Origin: Roseibium aggregatum
Lineage (GTDB): Bacteria > Pseudomonadota > Alphaproteobacteria > Rhizobiales > Stappiaceae
Length of the DNA stretch: 64,000 nucleotides
Direction: 5' to 3'
Assembly: GCF_014692675.1 (NCBI RefSeq)
Contig: NZ_JABFCZ010000017.1
Span: 62,001 to 126,000, forward strand
Under the pieces are notes generated by a model. That model had not been told where the DNA came from and did no database searches. It saw only the letters and a program-made list of their open reading frames with translations. Of this stretch, positions 27,602-36,205 are shown in pieces. Position 1 is the stretch's first letter, and each line of letters opens with the position of its first letter. The position numbers were made by a program, and so were the translations under genes.

Positions 27602-28996
27602 ATGACGGAAGTATTGAGCGGACAGGATCTGATCGACGCCGGGTGCTTGCAGGGCAAGTGGTTTGGCGAGGCATTGCGCGCAGCGAACGCCCTTCTTGAG
27701 GGCGGCTCCAGCCGCGAAGACGCGCTCGCCCACGCACTGACCTTCATGCCGCCTCCGCCGACACCGCTGCGTGTGGCCGGGGACCTGCCGTTTTACGAGA
27801 ACATCATTGCCGAGACGCCGGAAGAGGAGGAGAACCTGCTTTCCGTGCGCGGATCCATGGCGGAACTGATGCGCACCCCGGTTATCAAGGCGGGTGCCGT
27901 GATGCCCGATGCCTGCCCGGCCGGGCCGGTCGGGACCATCCCCGTCGGTGGCGTGGCCGTGTCGGAAGCAATCCATCCGGGCATGCACTCGGCCGACATC
28001 TGCTGTTCCATGGCGATCTCCGTGTTTCCGCAGGTGTCGCCGGCAGCCCTGCTCGACGCGGTGAACGAGGTGACCCACTTCGGTCCGGGCGGGCGGCAGC
28101 GCGGCAAGCAGTTCCGCCCCGAGGCCGGCCTGATGGAACGGTTCGAGGCGAACGACTTCCTGCGTGACATCCAGAGTGCCGCGATCGAGCATTTCGGCAC
28201 CCAGGGTGACGGCAACCACTTCGCCTTCGTCGGCACGATCGGGTCGACCGGCGAAACGGCCCTGGTCACCCACCACGGGTCGCGGGCGCCCGGCGCCCGG
28301 CTCTTTACCAAGGGCATGAAGGTCGCCGACCGGACGCGCCGGGACGTGTCTCCGGAGACCCTGAAGCAGAACGCCTGGATCGAGGCGGACACGGCGGAAG
28401 GGGACGCCTACTGGGAAGCGCTGCAGATCGTCCGGGCCTGGACGAAAGGCAACCACTACCTGATCCACGACATGGCGGCGGAGCGCCTGTCGGCGAAGGT
28501 GTCGGACCGGTTCTGGAACGAACACAATTTCGTCTTCCGCCGGCCGGACGGGCTCTTCTACCACGGCAAGGGGGCAACGCCCGCCTTTGCCGGCTGGGCG
28601 GAGGACGCGACGGACCTGACCCTGATCCCGCTGAACATGGCGGAGCCGGTCCTGATCGTCCGCGGCAAGGACTCAGCCAACGGTCTGGGTTTCTCGCCCC
28701 ATGGCGCCGGGCGCAACTTTTCCCGCACCCGGCACAAGCGGCTCCAGGAAGGACGCCCCGAAGCGGATATCCTGGCGGAAGAGACGGAAGGGCTCGACGT
28801 CCGCTTCTTCATGGGCAAGGCGGATATTTCCGAGCTGCCGAGCGCCTACAAGAACGCGGCGTCGGTCCGGGCCCAGATCGAGCGCTACGGCCTTGCCGAG
28901 GTGGTCGATGAAGTGGTGCCTTACGGCTGCATCATGGCCGGCGACTGGCACCAGGACCCGCCGTGGCGGCGCAAGAAAAAGCAGCGCCCGGCGTGA
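27602..28996 (+). CDS. rtcB: RNA ligase RtcB family protein
   Basis: A 464-residue GTP- and Mn-dependent ligase joining 2',3'-cyclic-phosphate or 3'-phosphate ends to 5'-OH ends, as in tRNA repair. The ATG at 27602 (MTEVLSGQDLIDAGCLQGKW) has AGGA before it; the upstream in-frame extension lies inside Y unit 6. Metal/GTP-site motifs are HPGMHSADICCSMAIS, GTQGDGNHFAFVG, THHGSRAPGARL and SPHGAGRNFSR, whose His367 is the predicted guanylylated residue. It is longer than E. coli RtcB (408) and begins with an extra helical segment. No rtcA (RNA cyclase) follows; the cluster ends in a hairpin. Confidence 0.95.
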   Translation: MTEVLSGQDLIDAGCLQGKWFGEALRAANALLEGGSSREDALAHALTFMPPPPTPLRVAGDLPFYENIIAETPEEEENLLSVRGSMAELMRTPVIKAGAVMPDACPAGPVGTIPVGGVAVSEAIHPGMHSADICCSMAISVFPQVSPAALLDAVNEVTHFGPGGRQRGKQFRPEAGLMERFEANDFLRDIQSAAIEHFGTQGDGNHFAFVGTIGSTGETALVTHHGSRAPGARLFTKGMKVADRTRRDVSPETLKQNAWIEADTAEGDAYWEALQIVRAWTKGNHYLIHDMAAERLSAKVSDRFWNEHNFVFRRPDGLFYHGKGATPAFAGWAEDATDLTLIPLNMAEPVLIVRGKDSANGLGFSPHGAGRNFSRTRHKRLQEGRPEADILAEETEGLDVRFFMGKADISELPSAYKNAASVRAQIERYGLAEVVDEVVPYGCIMAGDWHQDPPWRRKKKQRPA

Positions 28997-29003
28997 ACGA
29001 ACA

Positions 29004-29037
29004 GACCGGTGAACCTTCGTCAGAAGGCTCACCGGTC
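29004..29037 (+). terminator. terminator at the end of the RNA-repair operon
   Basis: A GACCGGTGA/TCACCGGTC stem extended by CCTTC/GAAGG around a four-base loop, eight bases after the rtcB stop. No U-tract follows. It also lies between convergent genes. Confidence 0.65.
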
Positions 29038-29075
29038 ATCACGTGTACAACGACCCAGGGCCGTTATCGGACTCT

Positions 29076-30230
29076 TTAGAGGCTTACCCAGGCCGCGTTG
29101 CGGGCCGAGGAGCGGACACAGGCGTCGATGAACCGCATGCCCTTCAGACCGTCCTCGATCCCGGGAACCAGGGTGTCGACCGGCGTGCCTTCCTGGTGCG
29201 CCCGAATGGCGTCCGCGGCCTCCCGGTAGAGATTGGCGAACCCTTCCAGGTAGCCTTCCGGATGGCCGGGCGGAATGCGGGTCGCGGGCGCGATGCTTGC
29301 CGACATGCCCGCACCACCCCTGGTCAGGATCCGGGCCGGCTGACCGAAGGGCGTGAACTGCAGCAGGTTGGGATTTTCCTGGTGCCATTCCAGTCCGCCC
29401 TTGTCTCCGTAGACGCGGATCTTCAGGCCGTTTTCATTGCCCGGCGCGACCTGCGAACACCACAGCATACCGCGCGCGCCGCCCTCGAACCGCAGCATCA
29501 CATGGGCGTTGTCGTCGACCTGGCGTCCGGGGACGAAGGATTGCAGGTCCGCGGCCAGGCTTTCCGCCGTCAGCCCGGTGACGAAGCAGGCGAGGTTGAA
29601 GGCGTGGGTGCCGATATCGCCGGTGGAGCCGCCGGCGCCCGTGCGGGTCGGATCCGTGCGCCAGTCCGCCTGCTTGTTGTGCTGTTCCACCGTCAGCCAG
29701 TCCTGCGGATATTCCACCTGCACCACGCGTAAGGTGCCGAGCTCGCCGCTTTGCACCATCTCGCGCGCCTGGCGCACCATCGGGTAGCCGGTGTAGTTGT
29801 GGGTCAGGAAGAACAGCGCGCCGGAGGCTTCGGCAGCCTTGGCCAGCTTCTTCGCATCGGTGAGCGTCGAGGTCAGCGGCTTGTCGCAGATGACGTGAAT
29901 GCCGCGTTTCAGAAACTCCCGCGCCGCCGGATAATGCATGTGGTTCGGGGTGACGATCGCCACCGCCTCGATGCCGGATTTCAGCCGGGCCTCCCGGATG
30001 GCCATCTGGCTGAAGGACGGGTAGATCCGGCTTTCCTCCAGACCGAGCGCGCGGCCCGATTCCAGGGCCTTTTCCGGCGTCGAGGACAAGGCGCCGGCGA
30101 CGAGTTCGTAACGGCCGTCCAGGCGGGCGGCGATCCGGTGGACCGCGCCGATGAAGGCGTCCTTGCCGCCGCCGACCATGCCGAGACGGATCGGGCGGGT
30201 GCTGTCGGCAGCACTTCCTTGAATGGTCAT
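29076..30230 (-). CDS. Gfo/Idh/MocA-family oxidoreductase
   Basis: A 384-residue NAD(P)-dependent sugar/inositol-type dehydrogenase. The start at 30230 (MTIQGSAADSTRPIRLGMVG) is chosen at the family position; the frame extends upstream without support. It has Rossmann motif GMVGGGKDAFIGAVH (about 19-33), the conserved EKP-like strand HVICDKPLTST with the catalytic-site Lys, and GGSTGDIGTHAFNLACFV, the DxxxH-type motif of the C-terminal domain. The substrate is unknown. Normally such a gene is coupled to a sugar-phosphate isomerase/epimerase; here only a remnant of one lies immediately upstream. Confidence 0.93.
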   Translation of the reverse strand: MTIQGSAADSTRPIRLGMVGGGKDAFIGAVHRIAARLDGRYELVAGALSSTPEKALESGRALGLEESRIYPSFSQMAIREARLKSGIEAVAIVTPNHMHYPAAREFLKRGIHVICDKPLTSTLTDAKKLAKAAEASGALFFLTHNYTGYPMVRQAREMVQSGELGTLRVVQVEYPQDWLTVEQHNKQADWRTDPTRTGAGGSTGDIGTHAFNLACFVTGLTAESLAADLQSFVPGRQVDDNAHVMLRFEGGARGMLWCSQVAPGNENGLKIRVYGDKGGLEWHQENPNLLQFTPFGQPARILTRGGAGMSASIAPATRIPPGHPEGYLEGFANLYREAADAIRAHQEGTPVDTLVPGIEDGLKGMRFIDACVRSSARNAAWVSL

Positions 30231-30240
30231 TGCCTTACTC

Positions 30241-30418
30241 CTATCCGATACCCAGCATCTTCCGGTTGGCGGCCTCGTCCGTTCCGCCGCCGGCAAAGTC
30301 GTCGAAGGCCTTGGCCGCTATTTTGGAAAAGATCGCGCCGAAGTCCACATGGCCGTCGCCTGGCGGGCGGAACCGATCGCCGGATTTGCAGGCGAAACTG
30401 AATTCAACCGCAATTCTG
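30241..30418 (-). pseudogene. remnant of a sugar-phosphate isomerase/epimerase gene
   Basis: No ATG-initiated gene covers this stretch, but one minus-strand frame, ending at the stop 30241-30243, translates to recognisable pieces of an AP-endonuclease-2-like TIM-barrel isomerase. These are GDRFRPPGDGHVDFGAIFSK, then directly AKAFDDFAGGGTDEAANRK and MLGIG. In intact family members these two blocks are separated by about 50 residues (WAVVEWE...), so an internal deletion has joined them. Everything upstream of the first block is lost, and the dehydratase gene follows two bases after. The remnant sits exactly where the partner of the downstream oxidoreductase would be. Confidence 0.75.
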
Positions 30419-30419
30419 A

Positions 30420-32315
30420 CTATCCCCTCGGCATGCCCTTCACCCTGAGGTGGCGTTTCTGGGCGGCGATGCGGAAGGGGGCGTTGCCGGCGCCATAGCC
30501 GGCATAGCCGCCGCGGCGCTCGATGATCTCGAAGAAGAAACCCTCGCCGAAGAACGGGCTGTAGAGCTGGAAATACTCGCCGCCCTTTTCGTCCCGGTCG
30601 TAGAGGACGCCGTGGCTTTTCAGCCGGTCGAGGAAGGCATCGTCCAGCCCGAAACGGGCGTCGAGATCGTCGTAGTAGTTCGGCGAGATCACGAGCGGCC
30701 TGAAGCCGTTGATGGCAAGCGCATCGGCGGTGGCAAAGATATCCGCCGTCTCGAAGGCGAGATGCTGAACGGCGGAACCGAAATTCTCCGTCAGGAAGTG
30801 GCCGGCCAGGGTCTTACGGTTCTCCGCGCCGTTCAGCGTGATCCGTAAAGACCCTTCCGCATTCTCGATCGCCTGGCTGCGCACAAGGCCCGCCGGATCG
30901 ACCACGTCCACCATCGGCGTCTTCACCGTCTCGAAGAGCGATGTGTAGAACAGGAGCCAGGTCAGCATCTCGTCGAAGGCCATGGTCTCGGCGATATGGT
31001 CGATGCGTAACAGATCCGCCGGCTCCGCCTTCCGCTCGTCGGAAACGGGAACGAACTCGATCTCCCACACCCGGGCAAGCTCACTTTTGCCGTCGATGAA
31101 ATGCATCACCCCGCCGCCAAGGCCCCGGATGGCCGGGATGTTCAGTTCCCCCGGCCCGACCGGCTGTTCGAAGGGTTCCGCGCCAAGCGCCCGTGCCCGG
31201 TCCACCGTGGCCCTGGCGTCGGCGACCTTCAGGCCGATGTCGCAGACATTGGTGCCGTGTGTGACGTAGGAGGAATGGGCAAAGCCCGACTGTTCGGTGT
31301 TGAGTACGATGTTGATCTCGCCCTGGCGCCACAGGTCGACCTTCTTCGACACGTGCCGGCCGACCCGGGCAAAGCCGAGCGTGTGTAAAAGCGCGCCGAG
31401 ATCGGCGGCCTCCTGTTCGCTTGCGGCGAATTCGACGAACTCGATCCCTGAGACCGCGATCCGGTCGGGCATCTCCGGCACCTCGATCCGGATGCCCGGC
31501 TCCTGCCGCTTCACCTGATCCATCAGGTAGACCAGGGAGCGGTGACCGTCGACGGAGATCGGCTTGGCCGAGCCGCCGCGGAACTGGTCGTTGAAGATCT
31601 CTAGCGAGATCACCCCGTCATAGCCGGTGGCGGCGACCGCGCGCATGAAGCCGGTCACATCCAGATCGCCTTCGCCGGGCATGTTGCGGAAGTGCCGGCT
31701 CCAGTAGAGCAGGTCCATGTCGATCTTCGGCGCGTCCGCCAGCTGGACGAAGAAGATCCGGTCGCCGGGAATGGAGCGGATCGTCTCCGGGTCGATCTTG
31801 CGGGCAAGCGTGTGGAAGCTGTCGAGGATCAGGCCGACGTTGGGATGATCGGCCCTGCGGACGATCTCCCAGGCATCCCGGTGATCGCTGACATGCCGGC
31901 CCCAGGCGAGCGCCTCGTAGCCGACCTTGATGCCATGCTTCGCCGCCCGTTCGCCAAGCTCGCGGAAGTCGTCGGCCGCCCGGTCGATGCCGCCGAGCGA
32001 CAGCGGCGAGACGTTGGAGCAGATCAACACCAGGTCGGTGCCAAGCTCCCCCATCAGGTCGAACTTGCGTTCCGCCCGCTCGAAAGCCCGTGTCCGCTGT
32101 GGCTCCGGCATACCCTCGAAGTCCCGGAACGGCTGGAACAGGGAGATCTCCAGACCGTGGTCGCGCACCATTTGACCGACCTCGCGCGGGCTGGCGTCGA
32201 AGGCGAGGAAATCGTTCTCGAAGATCTCCACCCCGTCGAACCCGGCCGCCGCAATCGCGGCAAGCTTCTCCGCAAGATCACCCGAAATCGAGACGGTCGC
32301 TATCGCGGTCTTCAT
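30420..32315 (-). CDS. quiC: 3-dehydroshikimate dehydratase, QuiC-type fusion (TIM barrel + HPPD-like domain)
   Basis: A 631-residue two-domain protein. Residues 1-270 form a sugar-phosphate isomerase-like TIM barrel (MKTAIATVSISGDLAEKLAA, then VGLILDSFHTLARK, FVQLADAPKIDMDLL, DGVISLEIFNDQFRGG) with the metal-ligand Glu, Asp, His and Glu. Residues 290-631 are a vicinal-oxygen-chelate domain resembling 4-hydroxyphenylpyruvate dioxygenase (DHIAETM, VQHLAFETADI, FFEIIERRGGYAGYG). This fusion is the known bacterial 3-dehydroshikimate dehydratase giving protocatechuate. It heads a row with an esterase, TRAP genes and a quinate/shikimate dehydrogenase, which supports quinate/shikimate catabolism. 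Confidence 0.92.
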   Translation of the reverse strand: MKTAIATVSISGDLAEKLAAIAAAGFDGVEIFENDFLAFDASPREVGQMVRDHGLEISLFQPFRDFEGMPEPQRTRAFERAERKFDLMGELGTDLVLICSNVSPLSLGGIDRAADDFRELGERAAKHGIKVGYEALAWGRHVSDHRDAWEIVRRADHPNVGLILDSFHTLARKIDPETIRSIPGDRIFFVQLADAPKIDMDLLYWSRHFRNMPGEGDLDVTGFMRAVAATGYDGVISLEIFNDQFRGGSAKPISVDGHRSLVYLMDQVKRQEPGIRIEVPEMPDRIAVSGIEFVEFAASEQEAADLGALLHTLGFARVGRHVSKKVDLWRQGEINIVLNTEQSGFAHSSYVTHGTNVCDIGLKVADARATVDRARALGAEPFEQPVGPGELNIPAIRGLGGGVMHFIDGKSELARVWEIEFVPVSDERKAEPADLLRIDHIAETMAFDEMLTWLLFYTSLFETVKTPMVDVVDPAGLVRSQAIENAEGSLRITLNGAENRKTLAGHFLTENFGSAVQHLAFETADIFATADALAINGFRPLVISPNYYDDLDARFGLDDAFLDRLKSHGVLYDRDEKGGEYFQLYSPFFGEGFFFEIIERRGGYAGYGAGNAPFRIAAQKRHLRVKGMPRG

Positions 32316-32321
32316 GGCGGG

Positions 32322-33254
32322 TCACTCCGTGGCGTAGCAGCCGGCGAGCCAGGCGCACATGCGGGCGAGGCTGTCGCGGGAGGCCGCGCAATATTCCATG
32401 GCGCGCAGATAGCCGTGGATCAGGCCCTCGCCTTTATCGAACTCTACCGGCACGCCGGCGGCGCGGAGCTTGTCGGCATAGGTGGTGCCGTCGTCGCGCA
32501 GCGGATCGTACTGCGCCACGGCGATATAGGCCTGCGGCAGCCCGGCGTGACTTTCCGCGAGCGACGGGGCCGCGAGCGGATTTTTCCGGTCTTCCTCGTT
32601 CGGACAGTAATTGGCATTGACCGTCGGCATGCCGGCGACCTTCAGGAGCGGCGCATCGGCGTTCTCCTTGTAGGACGGCTTGCTCATGTCGAAATCCGTG
32701 CCAGGGTAGATCAGCAGCTGCGCCATCGGGGCATAGGCGGTGCCACGCAAGGCGATCGTCATGGCCGCGGCAAGGTTGCCGCCGGCGCTGTCGCCGCCAA
32801 CCGCGATCCGGTCGGGATCGATACCGAGATCGGCGGCATTGTCCTTGACCCACTTGACCGCGTCCCGGCACTCGTGGACGGCCTGCGGAAACGGATGTTC
32901 TGGCGCAAGCGCATAATCGACGCTGACCACGGTCTGGCTGTTGGCGGCCGCAATCCGCATGGTGATGTCCGCATGGGTCATCGGGCTGCCCTGCGCCCAG
33001 GCCCCGCCGTGCATGTAGACGAGGCAGGGCTGGGTGCCGCCGTCGTCGTGCCGGTCGATCCTGACCAGCACATTGCGTTTCTCGCAAGGCACGAAGCGGA
33101 CGGAAGAGGTCACGCCTTCGGGCCGGGGAAGGCGCATACGTTCGGCGATATATTCGAACAGAAGCCGCCGCTCCTTCGGCGAGGCATTGGCCGGCAGCAC
33201 CGACCAGCCTTCGTCCCAGACCGAAAGAAAGGCGTCCAGTTCAGGATTAATCAT
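32322..33254 (-). CDS. alpha/beta-hydrolase, HSL-family esterase
   Basis: A 310-residue hormone-sensitive-lipase-type esterase. The oxyanion motif VYMHGGAWAQGS, nucleophile GGDSAGGNLAAAM, acid in QYDPLRDDG and His in GLIHGYLR complete the triad. It sits six bases ahead of quiC on the same strand. In a quinate/shikimate locus it may free quinate or shikimate from plant esters such as chlorogenate-like compounds; that is inference, since HSL esterases have broad substrates. Confidence 0.9.
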   Translation of the reverse strand: MINPELDAFLSVWDEGWSVLPANASPKERRLLFEYIAERMRLPRPEGVTSSVRFVPCEKRNVLVRIDRHDDGGTQPCLVYMHGGAWAQGSPMTHADITMRIAAANSQTVVSVDYALAPEHPFPQAVHECRDAVKWVKDNAADLGIDPDRIAVGGDSAGGNLAAAMTIALRGTAYAPMAQLLIYPGTDFDMSKPSYKENADAPLLKVAGMPTVNANYCPNEEDRKNPLAAPSLAESHAGLPQAYIAVAQYDPLRDDGTTYADKLRAAGVPVEFDKGEGLIHGYLRAMEYCAASRDSLARMCAWLAGCYATE

Positions 33255-33287
33255 CTGAAATTCCTCAAATATTAGCCTGGCGTCCGC

Positions 33288-34583
33288 CTAGCCCGTGTAG
33301 CCGAGCATCCGCGGCAGAAAGAGCACGAAATCCGGCACGAAGGTGATGAAGGCGAGTGCTGCGAACAGCGCGATGATGAAAGGGACGAGGTCGCGCACGA
33401 CCCGCGCCAGCGGTTGTTTGGTTATGTTGGCCACGATGAACAACAAGAGCCCGTAGGGCGGGGTAATCAGCCCCAGCATGGCATTGACCACGACCACCAC
33501 GCCGAAATGCACCAGATCGATTCCGAGCGCCTGGGCGGTGGGAATGAAGATCGGTGCGATGATCAAGAGGATCGCGCCGGCCTCGATGATGCAGCCGAGC
33601 GCCAGGAACAGCACGTTGATCGCGAGCAGGAAGCCCCATTTCGACAGTTCGAACTGGGCCATGAAATCCGCAATGGAATTGGGGACGTTTTCGCGGGTGA
33701 TCACGTAGTTGAAGGTGAGTGCACCGGCAATGAGAATGCCGACGGTCGCGGTCGATCGGGCGCTGTTCAGAAGCGTCGAATAGAACTGGCCGGCGGAGAC
33801 CGACCGGTAGACCACGACCGAAATGACGAGAGCATAGAAGGCTGCGACCGCGGCCGCCTCGGTCGGGGTCATGATGCCGCCGTAGATGCCACCCAGCAGG
33901 ATGACCGGCAGCATCAGCGCCGGAAAGGCCTGCACCGTGACGTTGGGCATTTCCGAAAGCGGCACGCTGTCATCGACCGGGAAATTGCGACGGCGGGCAA
34001 TGACCGTGTTCATCACAGCAAGGACAAGGCCCATCAGCAGGCCGGGCGCCATGCCGGCCGCGAACAGGTAGCCGATCGACTGGTCGGAGACGAGCGCATA
34101 GAGCACCATCGGAATGGAGGGCGGAATGATCGGGCCGATCGTTGCCGTCGCCGCGGTGATCGCGGCCGAATAGCTGGCCGTGTATTTGCCGTCCTTGGTC
34201 ATCATGCCGATGATGATCCGCCCCATGCCGACCGCATCCGCGACCGCCGAACCCGACATGCCGGAAAAGATCAGCGACGAGACCACGTTGACGTGGCCGA
34301 GCCCGCCGCGGAACCGGCCGACCAGTGCCTGGCAGAACCGGAGCAGGCGGTCCGCCAGGCTGCCGACGTTCATGATGTCTGCGGCCAGGATGAACAGCGG
34401 GATCGCGAGCAGCGTGTAGCTGTTGAACAGGCCCTGCAGCAGTGTTTCGGCGGCGATCGACGGATCGAAGCCCTTCAGGATCAGGTACAGGGTGGAGCCG
34501 CAGATCATGGCAAGGCCGATTGACAGGCCCGAAAGGGCCAGGGCGATGATCAGGATCAGGGAGAGAAGGAACGGATCAGTCAT
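33288..34583 (-). CDS. dctM: TRAP transporter large permease (DctM)
   Basis: A 431-residue permease with about 12 membrane segments. Start at 34583 (MTDPFLLSLILIIALALSGL). DctM family stretches present include LFILAADIMNVGSLADRLLR, SGSAVADAVGMGRIIIGMM and IIPPSIPMVLYAL. It overlaps the dctQ gene by eight bases. It imports the substrate captured by DctP using the sodium gradient; the substrate is probably shikimate, quinate or dehydroshikimate, from context. Confidence 0.93.
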   Translation of the reverse strand: MTDPFLLSLILIIALALSGLSIGLAMICGSTLYLILKGFDPSIAAETLLQGLFNSYTLLAIPLFILAADIMNVGSLADRLLRFCQALVGRFRGGLGHVNVVSSLIFSGMSGSAVADAVGMGRIIIGMMTKDGKYTASYSAAITAATATIGPIIPPSIPMVLYALVSDQSIGYLFAAGMAPGLLMGLVLAVMNTVIARRRNFPVDDSVPLSEMPNVTVQAFPALMLPVILLGGIYGGIMTPTEAAAVAAFYALVISVVVYRSVSAGQFYSTLLNSARSTATVGILIAGALTFNYVITRENVPNSIADFMAQFELSKWGFLLAINVLFLALGCIIEAGAILLIIAPIFIPTAQALGIDLVHFGVVVVVNAMLGLITPPYGLLLFIVANITKQPLARVVRDLVPFIIALFAALAFITFVPDFVLFLPRMLGYTG

Positions 34584-35097
34584 AGTCGTGCATTTCCGAC
34601 GCCGCGCCGACGGCATATTTGGGGTGGTTTCCGTTGAGGCCGTGCCAGGCGCTGATCAGCGACCGGATGATGACGGAAAGGGCGAAGGGGATGTAGATCA
34701 TGAAGACGTAGTCGAACCGGATCTGCATGTAGGCGGTCCGTTCGATGGACATGAAGGTCACGTAGTCCCAGACATCGGGGAGCGTCCAGAGGAAGATGCC
34801 GGCGCAGACCAGGCCGGAAAAGACATCCATGATCCGCTGGACTGCCACCGGAACCGAGCCGTAGACGATGTCCAGCCGGATCACGTCATCCTCCTTCACG
34901 ACGAAGGCGTAACCGAACAGGATGCCCCACAGCCAGGCGATGGAGACATATTCGACCGTCCAGCCGAGCGGCAGGTTGAGCACGTATCGGAAGACGATCT
35001 GGATCAGAAAGCTGACAAAAAGGCTTGCCAGCACGAGCGCGAGGATGTTCTCGGCTCTGCTGTAGAGGAATTCGATTGATCTGGTCACGCTGGGCAC
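34576..35097 (-). CDS. dctQ: TRAP transporter small permease (DctQ)
   Basis: A 173-residue four-helix protein beginning at GTG 35097 (MPSVTRSIEFLYSRAENILA). The typical DctQ pattern is visible: FRYVLNLPLGWTVEYVSIAW, then LWGILFGYAFVVKEDDVIRL. It lies between dctP and dctM on the same strand and overlaps dctM, showing tight coupling. It forms the membrane complex with DctM. Confidence 0.92.
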   Translation of the reverse strand: MPSVTRSIEFLYSRAENILALVLASLFVSFLIQIVFRYVLNLPLGWTVEYVSIAWLWGILFGYAFVVKEDDVIRLDIVYGSVPVAVQRIMDVFSGLVCAGIFLWTLPDVWDYVTFMSIERTAYMQIRFDYVFMIYIPFALSVIIRSLISAWHGLNGNHPKYAVGAASEMHDYD

Positions 35098-35167
35098 GGG
35101 GAAGCATCCGGTTCAGAGAGTGAGGACCCGGCCTTCACCGCCGGGTCCCTGACGTTTGCTGCGCGGT

Positions 35168-36154
35168 TTACTCCGCGTTGATCTTGTCGATCAGGCCTTT
35201 CGGCCAGTCCTCGGAAAACTTGGAATCCGCATAGGCCGCCAGGACATGATTGCGGAACGCGTCGATGTCCGGCGTGTAGACCTGAAGGCCCTGTTCCTTG
35301 AAGAAGTCGACCAGTTCGCCCTCGCGTTTGCGGGTGACCGCGTCCAGCGCGTTCTGGAAGTTGATCGAGCACTCCTGCACCTTGGCCTGCTGCGCCGGCG
35401 TCAGGCTGTTCCACTTCGACAGGGATATGGAATGCTGGTTGTTGGCGATCAGGTGGCCGGTCAGGATGATCTGGTCCGTCACCTCGTAGAACTTCATGTC
35501 CTTGTCGGTCGGCAGCGGATTGTCTTGACCGTCGATGGCGCCGGTCTGAAGCGCGGTATAGACCTCGGTGAAGGCCATCGGCGTCGGGTTGGCGCCAAGG
35601 GCCTCGCCGACGAACTGCCATCCCTCGCCGCCGGGCATGCGCAGCTTGACGCCTGCCAGGTCCGCCGGGGTCATGATCTTCTTGTCGCCCCTCAGGTTCA
35701 GATGGCGGGTGCCGATATAGGGGTTCGACAGCACCTTGACCTTGGCCTTGTCCTCGATCTCCTTCATCAGGCCGTCGAGCGCACCGGAGGCCCAGACTTT
35801 CCGCATATGATCGTAATCGCGGTAGAGATAGGCGGCGCCGAGAATGCTGGTCGAGGGCACCTGGTTGTAGAAGTCGTAGATGGCGAGGTTCGCCATATCC
35901 AGGTTGCCGCGCTGCATGGCGGTCAGTTCTGTGCCCTGCTTGAACAGGGTCGCGCCGTGATAATCCTTGAACTCGAACTCGTCGCCCAGGCACTTGCCGA
36001 AGCTTTCGCGCAGGATCTGCGTGCGGTCGTCATTTTCCGGAACGGTGTCCGAATAGATGATTTCGACCTTGTCGGCCGCCAGGGCCGCCTTGAGCGGCAT
36101 CGCCACCGAGGTGAGCGCGACACACCCCGCGGCCAGTTTCCATAAAGTCTGCAT
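35168..36154 (-). CDS. dctP: TRAP transporter substrate-binding protein (DctP)
   Basis: A 328-residue periplasmic receptor. The start at 36154 (MQTLWKLAAGCVALTSVAMP) has GGGAGGAAACA before it. A signal peptide runs to about residue 27 (LKAALAADKVE). The DctP domain contains GTRHLNLRGDKKIMTPADLA and LRMPGGEGWQFVGEALGANP, where the arginine that grips the substrate carboxylate is expected, and AFTEVYTALQTGAIDGQDNP. The carboxylate-binding site suits quinate or shikimate. Confidence 0.93.
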   Translation of the reverse strand: MQTLWKLAAGCVALTSVAMPLKAALAADKVEIIYSDTVPENDDRTQILRESFGKCLGDEFEFKDYHGATLFKQGTELTAMQRGNLDMANLAIYDFYNQVPSTSILGAAYLYRDYDHMRKVWASGALDGLMKEIEDKAKVKVLSNPYIGTRHLNLRGDKKIMTPADLAGVKLRMPGGEGWQFVGEALGANPTPMAFTEVYTALQTGAIDGQDNPLPTDKDMKFYEVTDQIILTGHLIANNQHSISLSKWNSLTPAQQAKVQECSINFQNALDAVTRKREGELVDFFKEQGLQVYTPDIDAFRNHVLAAYADSKFSEDWPKGLIDKINAE

Positions 36155-36205
36155 TGTTTCCTCCCATTGCAGTTTCTGCACCGTTTTGAATTTTCCTCCG
36201 GCCGG

